The notes under the pieces are model-generated. The model was given only the letters and a program-made list of their open reading frames with translations. It did no database searches and was not told the DNA's origin. A DNA stretch of 64,000 nucleotides from Eublepharis macularius (Eukaryota > Chordata > Lepidosauria > Squamata > Eublepharidae), in contig NC_072797.1 of NCBI RefSeq assembly GCF_028583425.1, forward strand, positions 25,330,001 through 25,394,000, in the 5' to 3' direction. The position numbers were made by a program, and so were the translations under genes. Shown here one piece after another: positions 33,426 to 45,141 of this stretch (position 1 is its first letter; the number at the start of each line of letters is the position of its first letter).

Positions 33426-34320
33426 TAAGTTGATTAATATTTTTGGATGGATGTGTTGTTATAAAAGCATTTTAACAGATAAGGTAAAATATTTTATATA
33501 TGATCTAATAATGAGAGTTAAGGATGAAAAGAAGAAATATTTTAAAGTGTAGTTGTGCTATATATGTGAAACTATATTTTCAAGGTTAGATGAATGTTAC
33601 ATTTTCGATAGTCCTTGTAATGTATATTTTAAATTTTCTTTTCACTGCAATCTTTGTATTTTTTGCTTCCCTCCCCTTTTTCCCCTCTGTATCCCTTTAT
33701 CTGGTCTAATTTTTTTTTTTAAAAAAAATAAGGCTGTAACCCTAGCTGGGCCAGATATATCAGGAAATTCTGGGATTGTTCTTTCATTCTTATGTTTGTC
33801 TTCTAGTTTGTTTAATAACCCATTTTTCTCCCCTGGGGTGACCCAGAGCATCTTACACCTCTGTTCTCCTCTCCTCCATTTTATTCCCACAATAGCAGCC
33901 TTATTTGGGTAGTTAGGCTAACCAAATAGCCTAAACAACCATAACACACAGAAAAACTACCAGTGCCGCCTTTAGCGTCAAACATTTGGGCACACTCCAG
34001 CCAAAGTTAAGCACTTTTACATCCCAACATATCCAACAGGAGAGGTCTCAGCAAGCGCTTCACCCTCCCACTGAAATAATTAAGATATATGATTAAGATA
34101 TTAAGAAATGATTAAGATAAATGATTAAGATATTAAGTATATGCCTTCGTTGTGTCACACCCATAGGGTGGTTGTAAGAACCGAAGAATGATATGCAAGC
34201 GTGATTTCTTTAAAAGAAGAGGAAGTTGTTTTGTAGAACTACAATGCCTTCTTTTGTCACCTGCAATCTGAAATTGTAGTGTAAATTAAGGAACAATCTT
34301 CATTGTTAGGCATTTGTGAC
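33426..34320. other. No recognisable gene
   Basis: AT-rich. 34076-34138 holds an imperfect tandem repeat of atgattaagatatta. A T/A-rich run lies at 33710-33735. No exon recognised. Confidence 0.45.
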
Positions 34321-34396
34321 CTGTTTTCCAGCACTGCCAATGTGATCCTAAGTAGGTCTACTTGAATCATACTCAGATCTATCCAATGGGGCTTGG

Positions 34397-34578
34397 TGGT
34401 GGAAAGTGCTGTCAAGTCATAGCTGATGTATGGCAACCCCTGTGGGTGTTTTTAAGCAAGAGACTAATGGAGCTGGTCTTCTTTGGAGGTCTCCCACCCA
34501 ATCAGTAACCAAGACTGACCCTGATTAGCTTTTGACATCTGATGAGATCAGGCTTGCCTGGATTACTCAGGTCAGGGC
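34397..34578 (-). mobile_element. 5S-rRNA-derived SINE, family D
   Basis: On the minus strand the 5' part follows 5S rRNA: gcctgatctcatcagatgtc, aaaagctaatcagggtc, tgggtgggagacct (compare the 5S internal promoter). The tail has gttgccatacatcagctatg and ttgacagcactttccacca, related to BovB-type ends. Flanks ccaatggggctt (34383-34394) and ccaatgaggctt (34579-34590) agree at 11 of 12. A pseudogene-like retrotransposon, not a 5S gene. Confidence 0.85.
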
Positions 34579-34594
34579 CCAATGAGGCTTACTC

Positions 34595-34800
34595 CCATGA
34601 AAATTTATTTCACTTCATTTAACGCCCCCCCCCAAATGGCTTACAGCATTCTTTTTTCTATTTTATTCTCACAACAACCCTGTGAGGTAGGTTAGACTGA
34701 GTGTGTGTGACTGGCCCAAAGTCACCCAGTGAGCTTCCATAGCAGAGCAGGGATTTGAACCCAGGTTTCCAGATACTAGTCCAACCATTATGCAACACTA
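34595..34800 (-). mobile_element. SINE family A, minus strand
   Basis: Phrases caacaaccctgtgaggtagg and cccaaagtcacccagtgagc, and the B-box complement ggatttgaaccc near 34751-34762. Head at right, tail at left. Confidence 0.8.
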
Positions 34801-35210
34801 GTTCTCAAAGTTTTCTTAGGATTGCACTGTGTATTTAACTATTTAAAAAGTAAGGATATTGCTAGATCTCCATCATTATATTTGGTCCCAATAACAATGC
34901 AACCCTTGGAAGTCAGTCAGTCCTCCTGAAGAAGGTCTTGGATCCTGTACGTGTAGCAAAGTGATAAACCTTTCCCTGTCTGAGCGCTCTATAACTCCCC
35001 CTCCATTAAACCCCCAACCACATAAATCTAGAAAGCAAGCATTTCTGTATTCAAGTTTAGCCGTCTTCCCTGCATGCTGTTTCCCCAACAGAATGGAGAC
35101 TTTTAACCCAGCAGCAACGACATCTACAACCTCCTATAGACTCAGATAGAATAGCTGTGCCATAAGGAAGTGGTCTCAAAAAGATGCATCGATACAGGGA
35201 CAGGGACTAT
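34801..35210. other. No recognisable feature
   Basis: Nothing recognised on either strand. Confidence 0.45.
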
Positions 35211-35214
35211 AGAG

Positions 35215-35475
35215 TTTACTACTACTATGTATTATGTACCGTGTATATTATCCTACTAGGTAGTTTCTATGTTTTTTACTATGTCAGTCTTAGAATTGTT
35301 TATACTCTTTCAGCATTTCTTCAGCTCTGTATTGGATTTCTGCAGATTTAAATCTTCGCAAATTTGCATTTATGTACCCTGTTACATTGTTTACTGAAAT
35401 GTCTTTGAAATTGACTGTACTGACTCACCTAAATCTCAGTGAGAAAGGTGGATTATAAATAACATTATTATTATT
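35215..35475 (+). mobile_element. LINE 3' end, L2-like
   Basis: Parallels 13700-13980 over most of its length (tgtattatgtac, catttatgtaccctgttac) and ends aatctcagtgagaaaggtgg, attataaataa, then tta repeats. Confidence 0.7.
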
Positions 35476-35570
35476 ATAATGCAGCCTAAAGTGGTGCAGC
35501 TCAAGAAAAAAATATTCCACTTGATCCTGTTGCCTTTAAGAATTGGTCTGAGTAAACATGTGGCAGGTGG

Positions 35571-35718
35571 GGCCAGGTCCGGGTTGGGAAATTCCTGGAG
35601 ATCTGGGGAGCGGGGCCTGGGGATGGACGGCCCAAGCAGGGAAACTGATTTGGTGGCCTGGAGAGCACTTATAATTTCAGGAGATCTCCAGCTACCCCTT
35701 GGAGGTTGGTAATCCTAT
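35571..35718. mobile_element. hAT-type miniature element, family H1, partial
   Basis: Contains gttgggaaattcctggagat and ggagatctccagctacccct with the terminal ggaggttggtaatccta. The left terminus is eroded, and no clear 8-bp duplication is visible. Confidence 0.65.
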
Positions 35719-35907
35719 TTTGCCAGATCCTGGTTGGGAAATTCTGAAAGAGATTTTGCAGTTGGAACTTGGGGAGGGACGCTAAAAGGATATAAGAGTA
35801 AACATTTCAAAGTAGTCCTTTTCTCCGGGGGAACTGAGCTCTGCTGCCTGAAGATCAGTTGCAATTCCGGGAGATCTCCACCCACCACCTGGGGGTTGGC
35901 AGCCCTT
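35719..35907. mobile_element. hAT-type miniature element, family H1, next to the PTGER4 promoter
   Basis: Starts about ttttgccagatcctggttgg and ends gggggttggcagccctta. It lies head-to-tail with the copy at 35571 and ends about 30 bp before the CpG-rich PTGER4 leader. Duplications are not clear. Confidence 0.7.
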
Positions 35908-35924
35908 AATGCTGCATGATGCTG

Positions 35925-36981
35925 CGTGGAACGGCAGAAACAAGGACAAAAGACGCCCCAAGGGACCCGCGAGTCCTGCTCCTCCGCCTCCCCGAGCGCA
36001 GCGCTTTCCTCGCCGGGCAGCGCTTCTGGCTCCCGCCGGCTCTGGCAAGGCGGCGCGAAGCAGCAGCGCCCGGCTCGTCCTCCTGCGGCCGGACCAATGA
36101 GAGGCGGCCGAGGGCGGAGCCGAGCCCTGCTGCCTCCCCGGCCGGAGAAACTTGAAGGAGGCGAATTTGCCAGCCGCCCGCGAGTGAGTGCGGCTCAGGC
36201 GGGCAGGCGCACATGGTCGCTGCGAGGGGGTGCGCCGGAGCCGGGCAGCTCGACTCTCCTCCCACGTCCGAGCTGGACCGCAAAGGGCCACCGGCTCGCC
36301 TCGGAGAGCTCTCTAGACACCGCGATCCAGGCGCCGGGGGGCATCGGAAAGCCCCAGACCGTTTGCCGCTGATTTGCCGCGCAGAGCTGATCGCAGCCCC
36401 TCCAGAAAGAAAGATCGACGGCCCTTGAGCTTCTCAACTGGGGGCCGTTTTGCAGCGCGCCCAAAGTCTGGGGAGGCAATTTTAATACATATCTATTTTA
36501 AAAAGTTGCTTGCCTCACTGCAACCCGGAAAGCAGCAGCTTTTACCCAAAGGGGGAGGCTGGAAAATCCCGTCGTGACCAAAGGCGGGATCGATTTCCAC
36601 GCTTTACTTCGAAAGCGCAAGCCCGAGTTGGGGAGAAAAAAGGATTCGCCAAGAGGAAGTCGGGCAAGCCACCCTGTGCCGGGGAAGGACGCGCGCCGTT
36701 TTCGGAGCCGCAGCTTTGCAAGGGGGTGGGGAGCTGCCCGTTCGCGTTTGGATCGAGTTTCTCCTACACCTGCACTGAAGATTTTTTTCCAAAAGAAAAG
36801 CTCCCCCCCAATCCCCTCCTAGGTCTCCCTTTGAAATGCAAGACTTCCTCCATTCAGGTGCCTTTCCCTTCCTTTGGAGCCTCTGTCCTTTTGCCGCTGG
36901 TTTGCAACCTTGACTTTGCCGCTTTTGACTTTTCTCTCTCAAAATACCCCTCTCTCTTCCCCCTTGCGATAACCCTCCGTC
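35925..36981 (+). promoter_or_regulatory. PTGER4: CpG-rich promoter and 5' leader of PTGER4
   Basis: CG dinucleotides are frequent over about 35925-36480, in strong contrast with the CpG-poor surroundings, as expected of an unmethylated vertebrate promoter. I see no convincing TATA box, and the start site cannot be fixed. Mammalian PTGER4 has a small intron in its 5' untranslated region; a similar intron is possible here, but its borders are not evident. A TAA in frame with the PTGER4 start lies 12 bases upstream (36970-36972), so coding cannot extend further 5' in this exon. Several short upstream open frames overlap the leader; they are treated as untranslated or regulatory at most. Confidence 0.7.
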
Positions 36982-37812
36982 ATGTCTTTCAACCACACCA
37001 TGATTCCTTCTGCCAGCGGCACCTCCAATGGGACTGGCGGGGCCGCCGAAAGTGGCAGGGCTCCTACCATCCCCACGGTCATGTTCATCTTCGGGGTGGT
37101 GGGCAACTTGATTGCCATCGTGGTGCTTTGCAAATCCAGGAAGGAGCAGAAGGAGACGACCTTCTACACGCTGGTGTGTGGTTTGGCGGTCACGGACCTC
37201 CTTGGCACCTGTTTGGTCAGCCCGGTCACCATTGTCACATACTTGCAGAATAAGTGGCCCGGGGGTGATGCGCTGTGTGAATACAGCTCCTTCATCCTCC
37301 TCTTCTTTGGGCTGTCCGGCCTCAGCATCATCTGCGCCATGTCTATTGAGAGGTACTTGGCCATCAACCATGCTTACTTCTATAACCATTATGTGGATAA
37401 GAAGCTGGCCGGGCTCACTCTCTTTGCCATCTACGTTTCCAACGTCCTCTTCTGTGCTCTGCCCAGCATGGGTCTGGGGAAAACGACCCTGCAGTACCCC
37501 AAGACGTGGTGCTTCATAGACTGGCGGACCAATGTGTCCACCTATGCCGCTTACTCATACATGTATGCTGGCTTCAGCTCCTTCTTGATCATGGTCACCG
37601 TGGTCTCCAACATCTTGGTCTGCATGGCGCTGATCCGCATGCACCGCCAGTTCATGCGGCGCACCTCTCTGGGGACGGATGCCACCTCCAACCGCGTGTC
37701 AGACTTTCGCCGGCGCCGCAGCTTCCGGCGCATGGCTGGAGCAGAGATCCAAATGGTTATTTTGCTCATTGCCACCTCCTTGGTCGTGCTGATCTGCTCC
37801 ATTCCTCTAGTG
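36982..37812 (+). CDS. PTGER4: Prostaglandin E2 receptor EP4, coding exon 1 (residues 1-277)
   Basis: Class A G-protein-coupled receptor for prostaglandin E2 at the plasma membrane. EP4 is known to couple to Gs and raise cAMP. The exon encodes the N terminus through transmembrane segment 6. Visible features: N-glycosylation sequons at Asn4 and Asn16; TM1 with FIFGVVGNL (36-44, residue N of the GN motif); the TM2 loop SRKEQKETTFYTLVCGLAVTD (52-72); Cys99 and Cys177 for the conserved disulfide; ERY at 123-125 in place of DRY; the second-loop prostanoid motif around TWCFIDW (175-181); and RRRRSFRR before TM6. Nearly every membrane segment matches mammalian EP4. The third intracellular loop is about 19 residues shorter, lacking the Ala/Pro-rich insert seen in human. 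The start is set by homology (MS-) and by the in-frame TAA upstream. The exon ends at a gtgagt donor (37813), phase 0. Confidence 0.97.
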
Positions 37813-39117
37813 GTGAGTAATGCTCTTGAGACCTTTCTCCCCAATATCATTAGCGCCAGTTCTACTTTCCTTCTGTAGGAAAAACAGCACTGCCACGACT
37901 TTGGTGTTTGGAAAGTGAAGTTCCTGCTTGCTTTATATTCATGCACATGATCTTAAAAATTTCATTTTCAAGAAGGGTCCGGGTCTATCGTGGTCTTCTT
38001 CTTTGACATTGATTCTTACCGGGTAGGCAAGACTACGGCAGTTTGCACACAAGAAACTCAAAATCAGTACCTTTGAACTACACTGTTAGTTATTACTTGC
38101 TGCACATGCTGATGTATCGACATCGAATACTGAACGCAAACCTAATATACATTTTTGCCAGTATAGGGTTTGCATTCACTCTACTGATAAATATTAAAGG
38201 AAACCCCATTTAAGCTTCATGTATGTTTTCTCTGCTGTGTCAGATGTTCTCAAGTTGCACAAATAATCTTCTCCAAGAAGTAGCTTAGCAAAGTTAGTTG
38301 AAATGAAACGGGGGTATTTTTGCTAGGGTATTTTCTCTCACCTTCTTAAAGAGGGCAGAATGAGAACTCAAACCAAACTGTGGAACAGGCCAAGCCATCT
38401 TAAAACTATCCCCTGGTTTGCTTCCATCAGAAGTGATAGAAAAACACATGCCCGATCAAGAAAGTGTATGAAGTTTGGGCCAGGCCAGGATGTTGAATGC
38501 ATTTTTAAAAAGTATTTGTAAGGCCACTGTGAAGTTTGCAGAAATGCTTAAGCGCCAGAAACGGGCGGAGGTGGGGGAGATTACTAAAGCACTTAGAAAT
38601 CACTCAGTATTAGTGCAATATGTGTGTTGCATAAATATTACTGGATGGAGACATGGGACGGAAAGATTTACCGCCTGGCTGCTACTGTCTGTTGCTAGAA
38701 CTGCTCTTCTCTAGATATGCCAGAGCTGCTGCCGCCTTTAGTGTCACTTTGGCTTCGAGAAAGTCTAAGATCTTGCTTTGGAAAATCTAGAGGTGGCGTT
38801 AGAGTGTCACCACAGCCAACCCCTTAAATAAATTGGTGGCTCCGCTCTTCTTTGACTGTTACGCACTTGATTGTAGGAGGTGAAGGGTCCATCCATTAAA
38901 AGGCAACCTTTAATTAAAAGACCTAGATCTATCTCCTGTTGGACTCCAGGGAGGGTTACAGAGATAGCTAGGAGTTGCCCCCTGCTGTAAACTTACCAAT
39001 AAAACATGACAAACTACTATATTCTTAGTGCACAATCTTCTAACAGCACATGCATTCTGTCGGCCCATCCTTTCAATCTGGCAGCTTTTGTTAGAGAGAA
39101 GTGTTTAGAACTCAGGT

Positions 39118-39211
39118 GATAGAGGAGAACTGTGATTCTCGAAAACTTATGCTACAATAAAATTGGTTAGTCTTAAAGGTGCTACTGGACTCTTTGATTT
39201 TGCTGTAGGCA
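39118..39211 (+). mobile_element. Penelope-like terminal repeat, family P2, intronic
   Basis: Contains gagaactgtgattctcgaaa then ttggttagtcttaaaggtgc and tactggactctttgattttg, as in the copies at 14.9, 24.2 and 32.2 kb. The CTGANGA box is lost at the truncated left end, so no hammerhead core is complete. Confidence 0.75.
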
Positions 39212-40829
39212 AGAGTCATTCTGAAATATCTATTAAGGGTGTATCAAAAGTAGCTTCACAATGAAGGTAAAAACAGGCCGGGGTTGAGCACAATCCTGAG
39301 GAATTCAGGTAAATGGTTATAATTTACAAGTCTGGCCAGTTTTGCGACATAACTATCATAATACGGAAACATGTGCTTGGTCTCGGGTAATAGCACGCCT
39401 TAAAGTTGTCAGGCGGTGTGTTTAGCAGTGTGTAACTATACACCATTGCGGAGAGGGACTGCTTCACATGTGATATTTTTCTTACACAAATATCATCTGC
39501 ACATCCATGCTGAAAGAGTACATTGCCGCATGCGGAGAACGCACAGTGGTTTTCCTACATAAGTGCTTGTAGCAAAATCTTGTGTGTATTCCTTACTACT
39601 GTTTTTACCTAAGTGGAGGTGATCTCCAATGCTGGAAATTTCACCAAGCCGTTGACTATGGAATGCATTAAGGAAAAAAATAGCATCTAGGATAACAAGA
39701 GATATATACAATCTGTGCTGAAAGCACTTTGTGTTCCTGGACAAAACACATTGCTAAAAAGGACTTTGTCACCTGTTTAGACTCAGGTTATCCACACATC
39801 ATGTTTTGGCAGCTGAATCAGTTTGTCATAGGATCAACTCTTTCACCTAAGCACTTAGATATCACTGGAATGTATATATTAATTGAAATACCTGTTTCCC
39901 CCAGCAGAATATATTTTAAATGCAAGTGGATGATCCTAGCAATTAAATTATACAGTACTGAAAAGTAGTGGCAGAACACACATCATTCAAAATATTTTGG
40001 CGGGGGCGGGGTGGGGGGGAGAGATAATGGACTATACCACCTCAAAGAGTAGGGGGAAGCATCTTTTTGAATGATTGCCCCTCATAAATTCTCCTTACCT
40101 ATTGTAAAACCATCACATCAACAAACTATGGTAAATATTTGTTCCTGATATTGGATGGAGAGTCCCCTCTCCCACCAAAAAAGTGGGGAAACACTGAAAA
40201 AATGTTTGTCCTTCCTGCTGTCTGAATGGATGTGTTCCAGAATTCTGAAAGTTCATTCCATTCCTTGATGAACAAAGTAGACTCTTGGTCATTCTGGAAC
40301 TCCAGAATTAGGATCTGCAGACCATTTTACAGAACAAGTTTCCTTAGAAGGCATCTCCAGAAAGGAGATTATGCTACAACAGTTACATTGACAGAGTTGG
40401 AGATACCTGGTCAAATGGGATGGGGAAATACTGGCATCTCAGAGGTCACCCATGAAGGGATGGAAGAAGGGAGGGTTTACTTTAGGGAACATTAAATCCA
40501 TCTGAGATTTCAAAATGAAATAGAACATGAAAAATGGCTCTCCAGAGAGATGGGAACAGCCAATGAGCAACAAGATGGAGAAATAGCGTAATAGTTCAGT
40601 TATAAACATGCTTGCTTGAAGCAACTCCTGCTTTGTTCATTTTCCACTATGTGTTTCACATCTTTACCCGCAAATACTTTTTTTTAAAAAAGGGGGAAAA
40701 GATTGATCTTTGATTGAAGCTACAATCCTATGCATGGTAGCTTGGTGATAATTCCTTTAGAACTCAGTGGGATTTGGGTAAACATATAAGATTGCACTAT
40801 AAATTATGTAATCATTGCAGCATTTCTGT

Positions 40830-40965
40830 CTCCCATGTTTGGGGCTATCCATTTTGTTCTCACAGCTGTCCTGTGTGGTAGGTTAGGCTAAGAATGGGGG
40901 ATGTTCCTAAAACTACCTAGTTTGTTTCAGTAGTGACTGGGGATTTGAACAGAGGTGTTCCGTTT
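40830..40965 (-). mobile_element. SINE family A-like, minus strand, intronic
   Basis: Contains cacagctgtcctgtgtggta then ggttaggctaag, and a B-box complement ggggatttgaacag near 40940-40953. Degraded. Confidence 0.6.
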
Positions 40966-41639
40966 CCATTGCACAAAATGAATTTAGAGTTATTTGAATA
41001 TTCTGAAAGGTTGTTGCTTTCCTGAAGTTTGTATGTATTTATGAGATTTTATAAAAATTCTTCTGAACCCAGGGAAAACCCAAATAAGAGGAGAACTTTT
41101 ACAAACCTGACAAAAAGGTAGAGCAAATCTAGAGAACTTTAGTTAAGTTTGTTTTAAAACTTGTAACTCCCATGTTTATTAGGCCTTGTTATGAAAACTC
41201 ATTAATGAATATGAAAATAATCTGATCAGTAAGTATATTTAATTAGTGTGATCACCTTAGAATTTCTTTTAGAAGCCAGTATTCTTGATGCAACAATTAT
41301 CTGAGCAATGAAGGAGTCAAGTTAATTAAGAAAAATCTGACAGAAAAAATGGAAATACCAGCAGCCATAAAGAGCATGTTGACAAAGAAAAGTGACTGTT
41401 TGTACACGTATATTTTAAACTGTCATAGATTTACTGTCAAATATTGAATGAAAGCTTTTGTACACCCTTAGGCCGAAGAGACAGATAAGAAAGCTGAGGA
41501 GGCATCTATTTAGCAAACAGAGGACATATATGGACATGTTGGTGTTTTTTTTTTCCTTTACTGTTGCAGGAGTCATGCCCAACTATAATGCTTTTAAAGA
41601 TGTGATGTTACTGACTTTTTGATATTTTTATCCTACACA

Positions 41640-41862
41640 AGGGTGGCATAGTGGATAGAATGTTGGACTAGGATCTGGGGAGACCTGGGTTTGAATCCTG
41701 ACTTCAACCATGGAAGCTTGCTGGGTGACCTTCGGCCTGTCACAACCTCTCAGCCCAGCCTACTTCACAGGGTGAGAAAATGAAGGTGGGGGAAATGATG
41801 TTCTAAGCCTCTTTGAGTTCCCAACTGAGTAGAAAAGTGGGATAAAAATAAACAAATACAAA
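41640..41862 (+). mobile_element. SINE family A, intronic
   Basis: Head ggtggcatagtggatagaat with B box gggtttgaatcctg near 41687-41700, body ctgggtgaccttcggcctgt, and tail agtgggataaaaataaacaa. Confidence 0.8.
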
Positions 41863-41865
41863 GGG

Positions 41866-42020
41866 CTCAGAGCCACATACGTGGGGCTTTCTTGTATACC
41901 TGTGAGGTAAATCAGGCTGAGACTGAGAGTTCCATGGTGATTCAATAAGCTGAGCCAGAATTTGAACCTGGGTCTTGCTGGGCCAAGTCAGACACTCCCT
42001 CCACTACACCAAATAATTGT
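41866..42020 (-). mobile_element. SINE family A-like, minus strand, intronic
   Basis: Phrases cctgtgaggtaaatcaggct, the B-box complement gaatttgaacctgg near 41961-41974, and ccctccactacaccaaat at the right. It directly abuts the plus-strand SINE on its left, tail to tail. Confidence 0.65.
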
Positions 42021-42494
42021 CCAGTCCAAGACAGTATAATGGGACCTTTCAGTTGGAGATAGAGATTTGCTCCTCTGCCAAGCTATTGTTAATTTCACCA
42101 AATATGGCTTGGAAATTTACATTGCTAATGTTTCTTTTCAAGGGATAGTGACGATTCATTGGTAGCAATTCTTAATTTCTGAAGTGAGAGAGCAGGGGGC
42201 AAGACACCCTCAGATATAGAAGCCATTAGTCTGAAATTACTTAGTGGTGAGGGGACAGAACTTTGCATGGCTCAGTAGCTGCCCAAGTAATTCACTATAT
42301 TTTGACATGAATCTTGTGTCTGTAACAGTTGCATAACAGGCAGAAATTTAACTTGTGCAACTTCTCCCAAGCATAGCGAAAGCTTACAAGTCTATTGTTT
42401 TCCTTTCCCTACTCTTTCTTTCTCTTAAATACAACTAAAAGAAAATGAGCCACCGTAGGTAGATGTATGGGTTACAGCACACCAGTTCGTGACC

Positions 42495-42910
42495 TGTGGC
42501 CCTATTCCAACCTGCCTTTCTTCAAGGAGCCCAGGGTGATAGACATGGTTTTATAATCACAACAACCCTGTGAGGTAGGTTAAGCTGAGACAGGTTCACA
42601 GTCATTCTAGGGTTGCCAGCTCCAAGCTGGGAAATTCCTGGAGATCGGGGGGGGGGTGAAACCTGGAGAAAGTGGGGTTTGGGGAGGGAAAGGACCTTGG
42701 CATGACATAATTCCATAGAACCCCCCCAAAGTAGCCATTTTCTCTAGGTGAACTGGTCTCTGTGGCCTAGAGACCAGTTGTAATTCCGGGAGATCTCCAT
42801 CCACTACCGGGAGGCTGGCAACCCTAAGTCGTTCAGTAAGCTTCATAACTGAATGGGGACTTTACTGGGACTTTCCCAACCTGACAGTAACCATTATAGC
42901 ACTCTAGTTT
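42495..42910 (-). mobile_element. SINE family A-like split by a hAT-type element, intronic
   Basis: The left part (42495-42607) has cacaacaaccctgtgaggta and ggttaagctgaga. The right part (42827-42910) continues with gtaagcttcataactgaatg and ccattatagcactctagt. The interruption is the element at 42608-42826. Confidence 0.72.
42608..42826. mobile_element. hAT-type miniature element, family H1, intronic
   Basis: The clearest termini of the family: tagggttgccag and ctggcaaccct then a. Flanks agtcattc (42600-42607) and agtcgttc (42827-42834) agree at 7 of 8. Inserted in a SINE. Confidence 0.9.
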
Positions 42911-43214
42911 GTGGCTGTACAGGCAGAGGCCCCAGTTATGTTATATGAAATAAATGGGGAATGGGTGGTCCACTTTCCTGTGAGAAATATTTATTTTTTC
43001 ACCCTACTTTTTGCACTGGGCTCCTTTAAAAATTCCTAAAAGCTCAGAATATGATGGAGATTCTGCTGATGGAGATTCTGCTGATTTTCACTCAATAGAA
43101 AATCACATTCCTGGCTCACAGAAAATTAAAAATACAGGTGGTTTGTTTCAGACAGAACCCATACAGAGAAACCCGATCACCACAGGGGGAGTACTGTGTC
43201 AGGGTGAGGAAGAA

Positions 43215-43445
43215 GGGTAGAGAGAGGCTTGCAATGAAGGCTGTGGCTCAGAGGCAGAGGATATGCTTTGCAGGCAGTAAGTCCTGGGTTCAAACCCTAT
43301 TCTAAGTGATCTCAGGTAGTTAGTAGGTTTCAGGAGAAACTTGTCTGTGTCTGAGATCCTGGGGAGTTTCTTCCAATCAGAACAGACAATAGTGAGCTAA
43401 TGGACCCACTAGTCTGTCTCAGTATGAGGCAGCTTCATGTGTTCA
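43215..43445 (+). mobile_element. SINE family B, intronic
   Basis: tRNA-like head (ggctgtggctcagaggcaga) with B box gggttcaaaccc near 43287-43298. The body includes ctgagatcctggggagtttc, and the end reads tatgaggcagcttcatgtgt. Confidence 0.8.
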
Positions 43446-43980
43446 GCTCAGTTATTTGAATAATCTTGCCAGTTCCTAAAGAGGATTTTTCTATAGGTCA
43501 GGTGCAAACTGTGCAGTGGATTAATGATCTATATCTACAGAGAAAAAGTCTAGTACAGTGAGATTCCTTCTATTTGTGAATGTATTTATGCATGATGGCT
43601 GAAAGTAAGCAAAAGCCATTGGGATATTCAAAACCAGCCACGAGTTCCCATCATATATGTGATTCTAACATGGTCCTATCCATGCTGATCACCTCCAAAC
43701 GTAGAAACAACTTCATGAACAGAAAAAGCTGACTGAGATCTCAAGAGATTATGACATGAGTTCTCAGAAGCCATTTTGGCATTGCTAGAAGATCCTGAAG
43801 ATCGTTGTCTCAGACAGACTGCACTGTTTAAGTTGCTGAAGGGCTTCTCTCCCCCTCCCCCCAACGCTTCAACATTGGCTTGATCAATTCAAAAGGGCCT
43901 TCAGTCCTTCAGCAAATTAAACATTGTACTCCATCTGAGGCAAAGTACCTCAGAAATGTTGGTTGGGGTTGCCTAGCAAC

Positions 43981-44200
43981 TGAGGTTGCCAGCCTCCAGG
44001 TAGGGTCTTGTGATCTCCCAGAATTACAACTGGTCTCCAGACTACAGAGGTTAGTTTCTCTGGAGGGAATGGCTGCTTTGAAGTGTGGACTATATAGCAT
44101 TATACCCCACTAAGGTCCTGCTCCTTCCCAAACCCTGCCCACCCCAGGCTGCAGCCCCCCAAATCCCCATGAATTTCCCAATTTGAAGTTAGCAACCTTA
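43981..44200. mobile_element. hAT-type miniature element, family H1, intronic
   Basis: Starts tgaggttgccagcctccagg and ends gttagcaacctta. Flanks ctagcaac (43973-43980) and ctagcaaa (44201-44208) agree at 7 of 8. Confidence 0.87.
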
Positions 44201-44741
44201 CTAGCAAACCCCCGGCGGTCACCAGTGATCTCATGGTGTAAATCTTTGTAGTTGTTGGGCTGCCTAGCAAATCGAGTGCGGGAAGCAGAGCCAGGAAAGG
44301 AAAATGTGGACTTCAAGAGAGGGAGGAAGAAGAGGCAAGAAGAAAAAGGTGGGATTGGCAAGGGGGACAGGGGCAAGGGGAGAATATGAGGAAGAGGGTT
44401 GGGCCTGTGATGGGGAAAATGAGGTTTCCTCTCACCTATGAGCCCTCGCAGGCCAGTTTTTGGAGCCATAAAGATAGATGTTAACTTCTTCTGGGTAAAA
44501 GTTACTCAACAGATTCGGTTTCCTTACTCTTAACTAGCTGACAGCATATAGCAGTATGCAACACAGAAAGGTTTATGAGAACAGATGAAGATTTGGTAGA
44601 AGGTTACTCCTTTGTTTGCTTATGGGAGGTGGCTGTCATAAAAGGTCACTTTTTTAAAGCATACTTTGTGTTTACTTTCAGCTAGAAGGGGAGCCCTGGC
44701 TTCCTTTAAAGTCTGAGGTAACTGCCAATTACAGTGACATC

Positions 44742-44850
44742 CGGTGTGGTAAGGTGTATCAGACTAGGCCTGGGAAGACCTGAGTTCAAATTCCCACTCA
44801 GCTATGGCGCTCATAGGATAACCTTGGGCCAGCTTCTTTGTCTGTGTCTA
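44742..44850 (+). mobile_element. SINE family A, 5' part, intronic
   Basis: Head gtgtggtaaggtgtatcaga with B box agttcaaattccc near 44781-44793, then cagctatggcgctcatagga. It stops before the tail. Confidence 0.65.
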
Positions 44851-44925
44851 ACATAGCAGCACAGAAATGTTTAAAATATATAAACAATACAGTGCACACT
44901 CTGAATTGGTACAAATTCATGGAAG

Positions 44926-45141
44926 TGGGGTTGCCAACCTCCAGGTAGGGCCTGAAAATCTTCTGGAATTACAACTGACCTCCAGACTACAGGGACCAGT
45001 TCTGGAGAAAATGGCTGTTTTGGAGGATGGACTGTATGGTATTATATTCTACTGAGGTTCTTCCTGTCCCCAGATTCCACCATTCCCATTGCTCTATTCC
45101 CAAATCTCCAGGAATTTCCCAACTCAGAGTTGGCAGCCCTA
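44926..45141. mobile_element. hAT-type miniature element, family H1, intronic
   Basis: Starts tggggttgccaacctccagg and ends gttggcagccct then a. The 8-bp duplication catggaag is perfect (44918-44925 and 45142-45149). Confidence 0.9.

Noticed and set aside
34397-34578. 5S rRNA gene
   Set aside because: Only the first part resembles 5S. It has a retroelement tail and target duplication, so it is a SINE.
36510-37253. 247-residue open frame overlapping the PTGER4 start
   Set aside because: It runs through the 5' leader and then out of frame with the EP4 receptor. Its second half is a shifted reading of the conserved receptor exon. No domain.
36604-37389. 261-residue antisense open frame at the PTGER4 exon
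   Set aside because: Antisense shadow of GC-rich coding DNA; low-complexity Gly/Arg-rich product, no homologue recognised.
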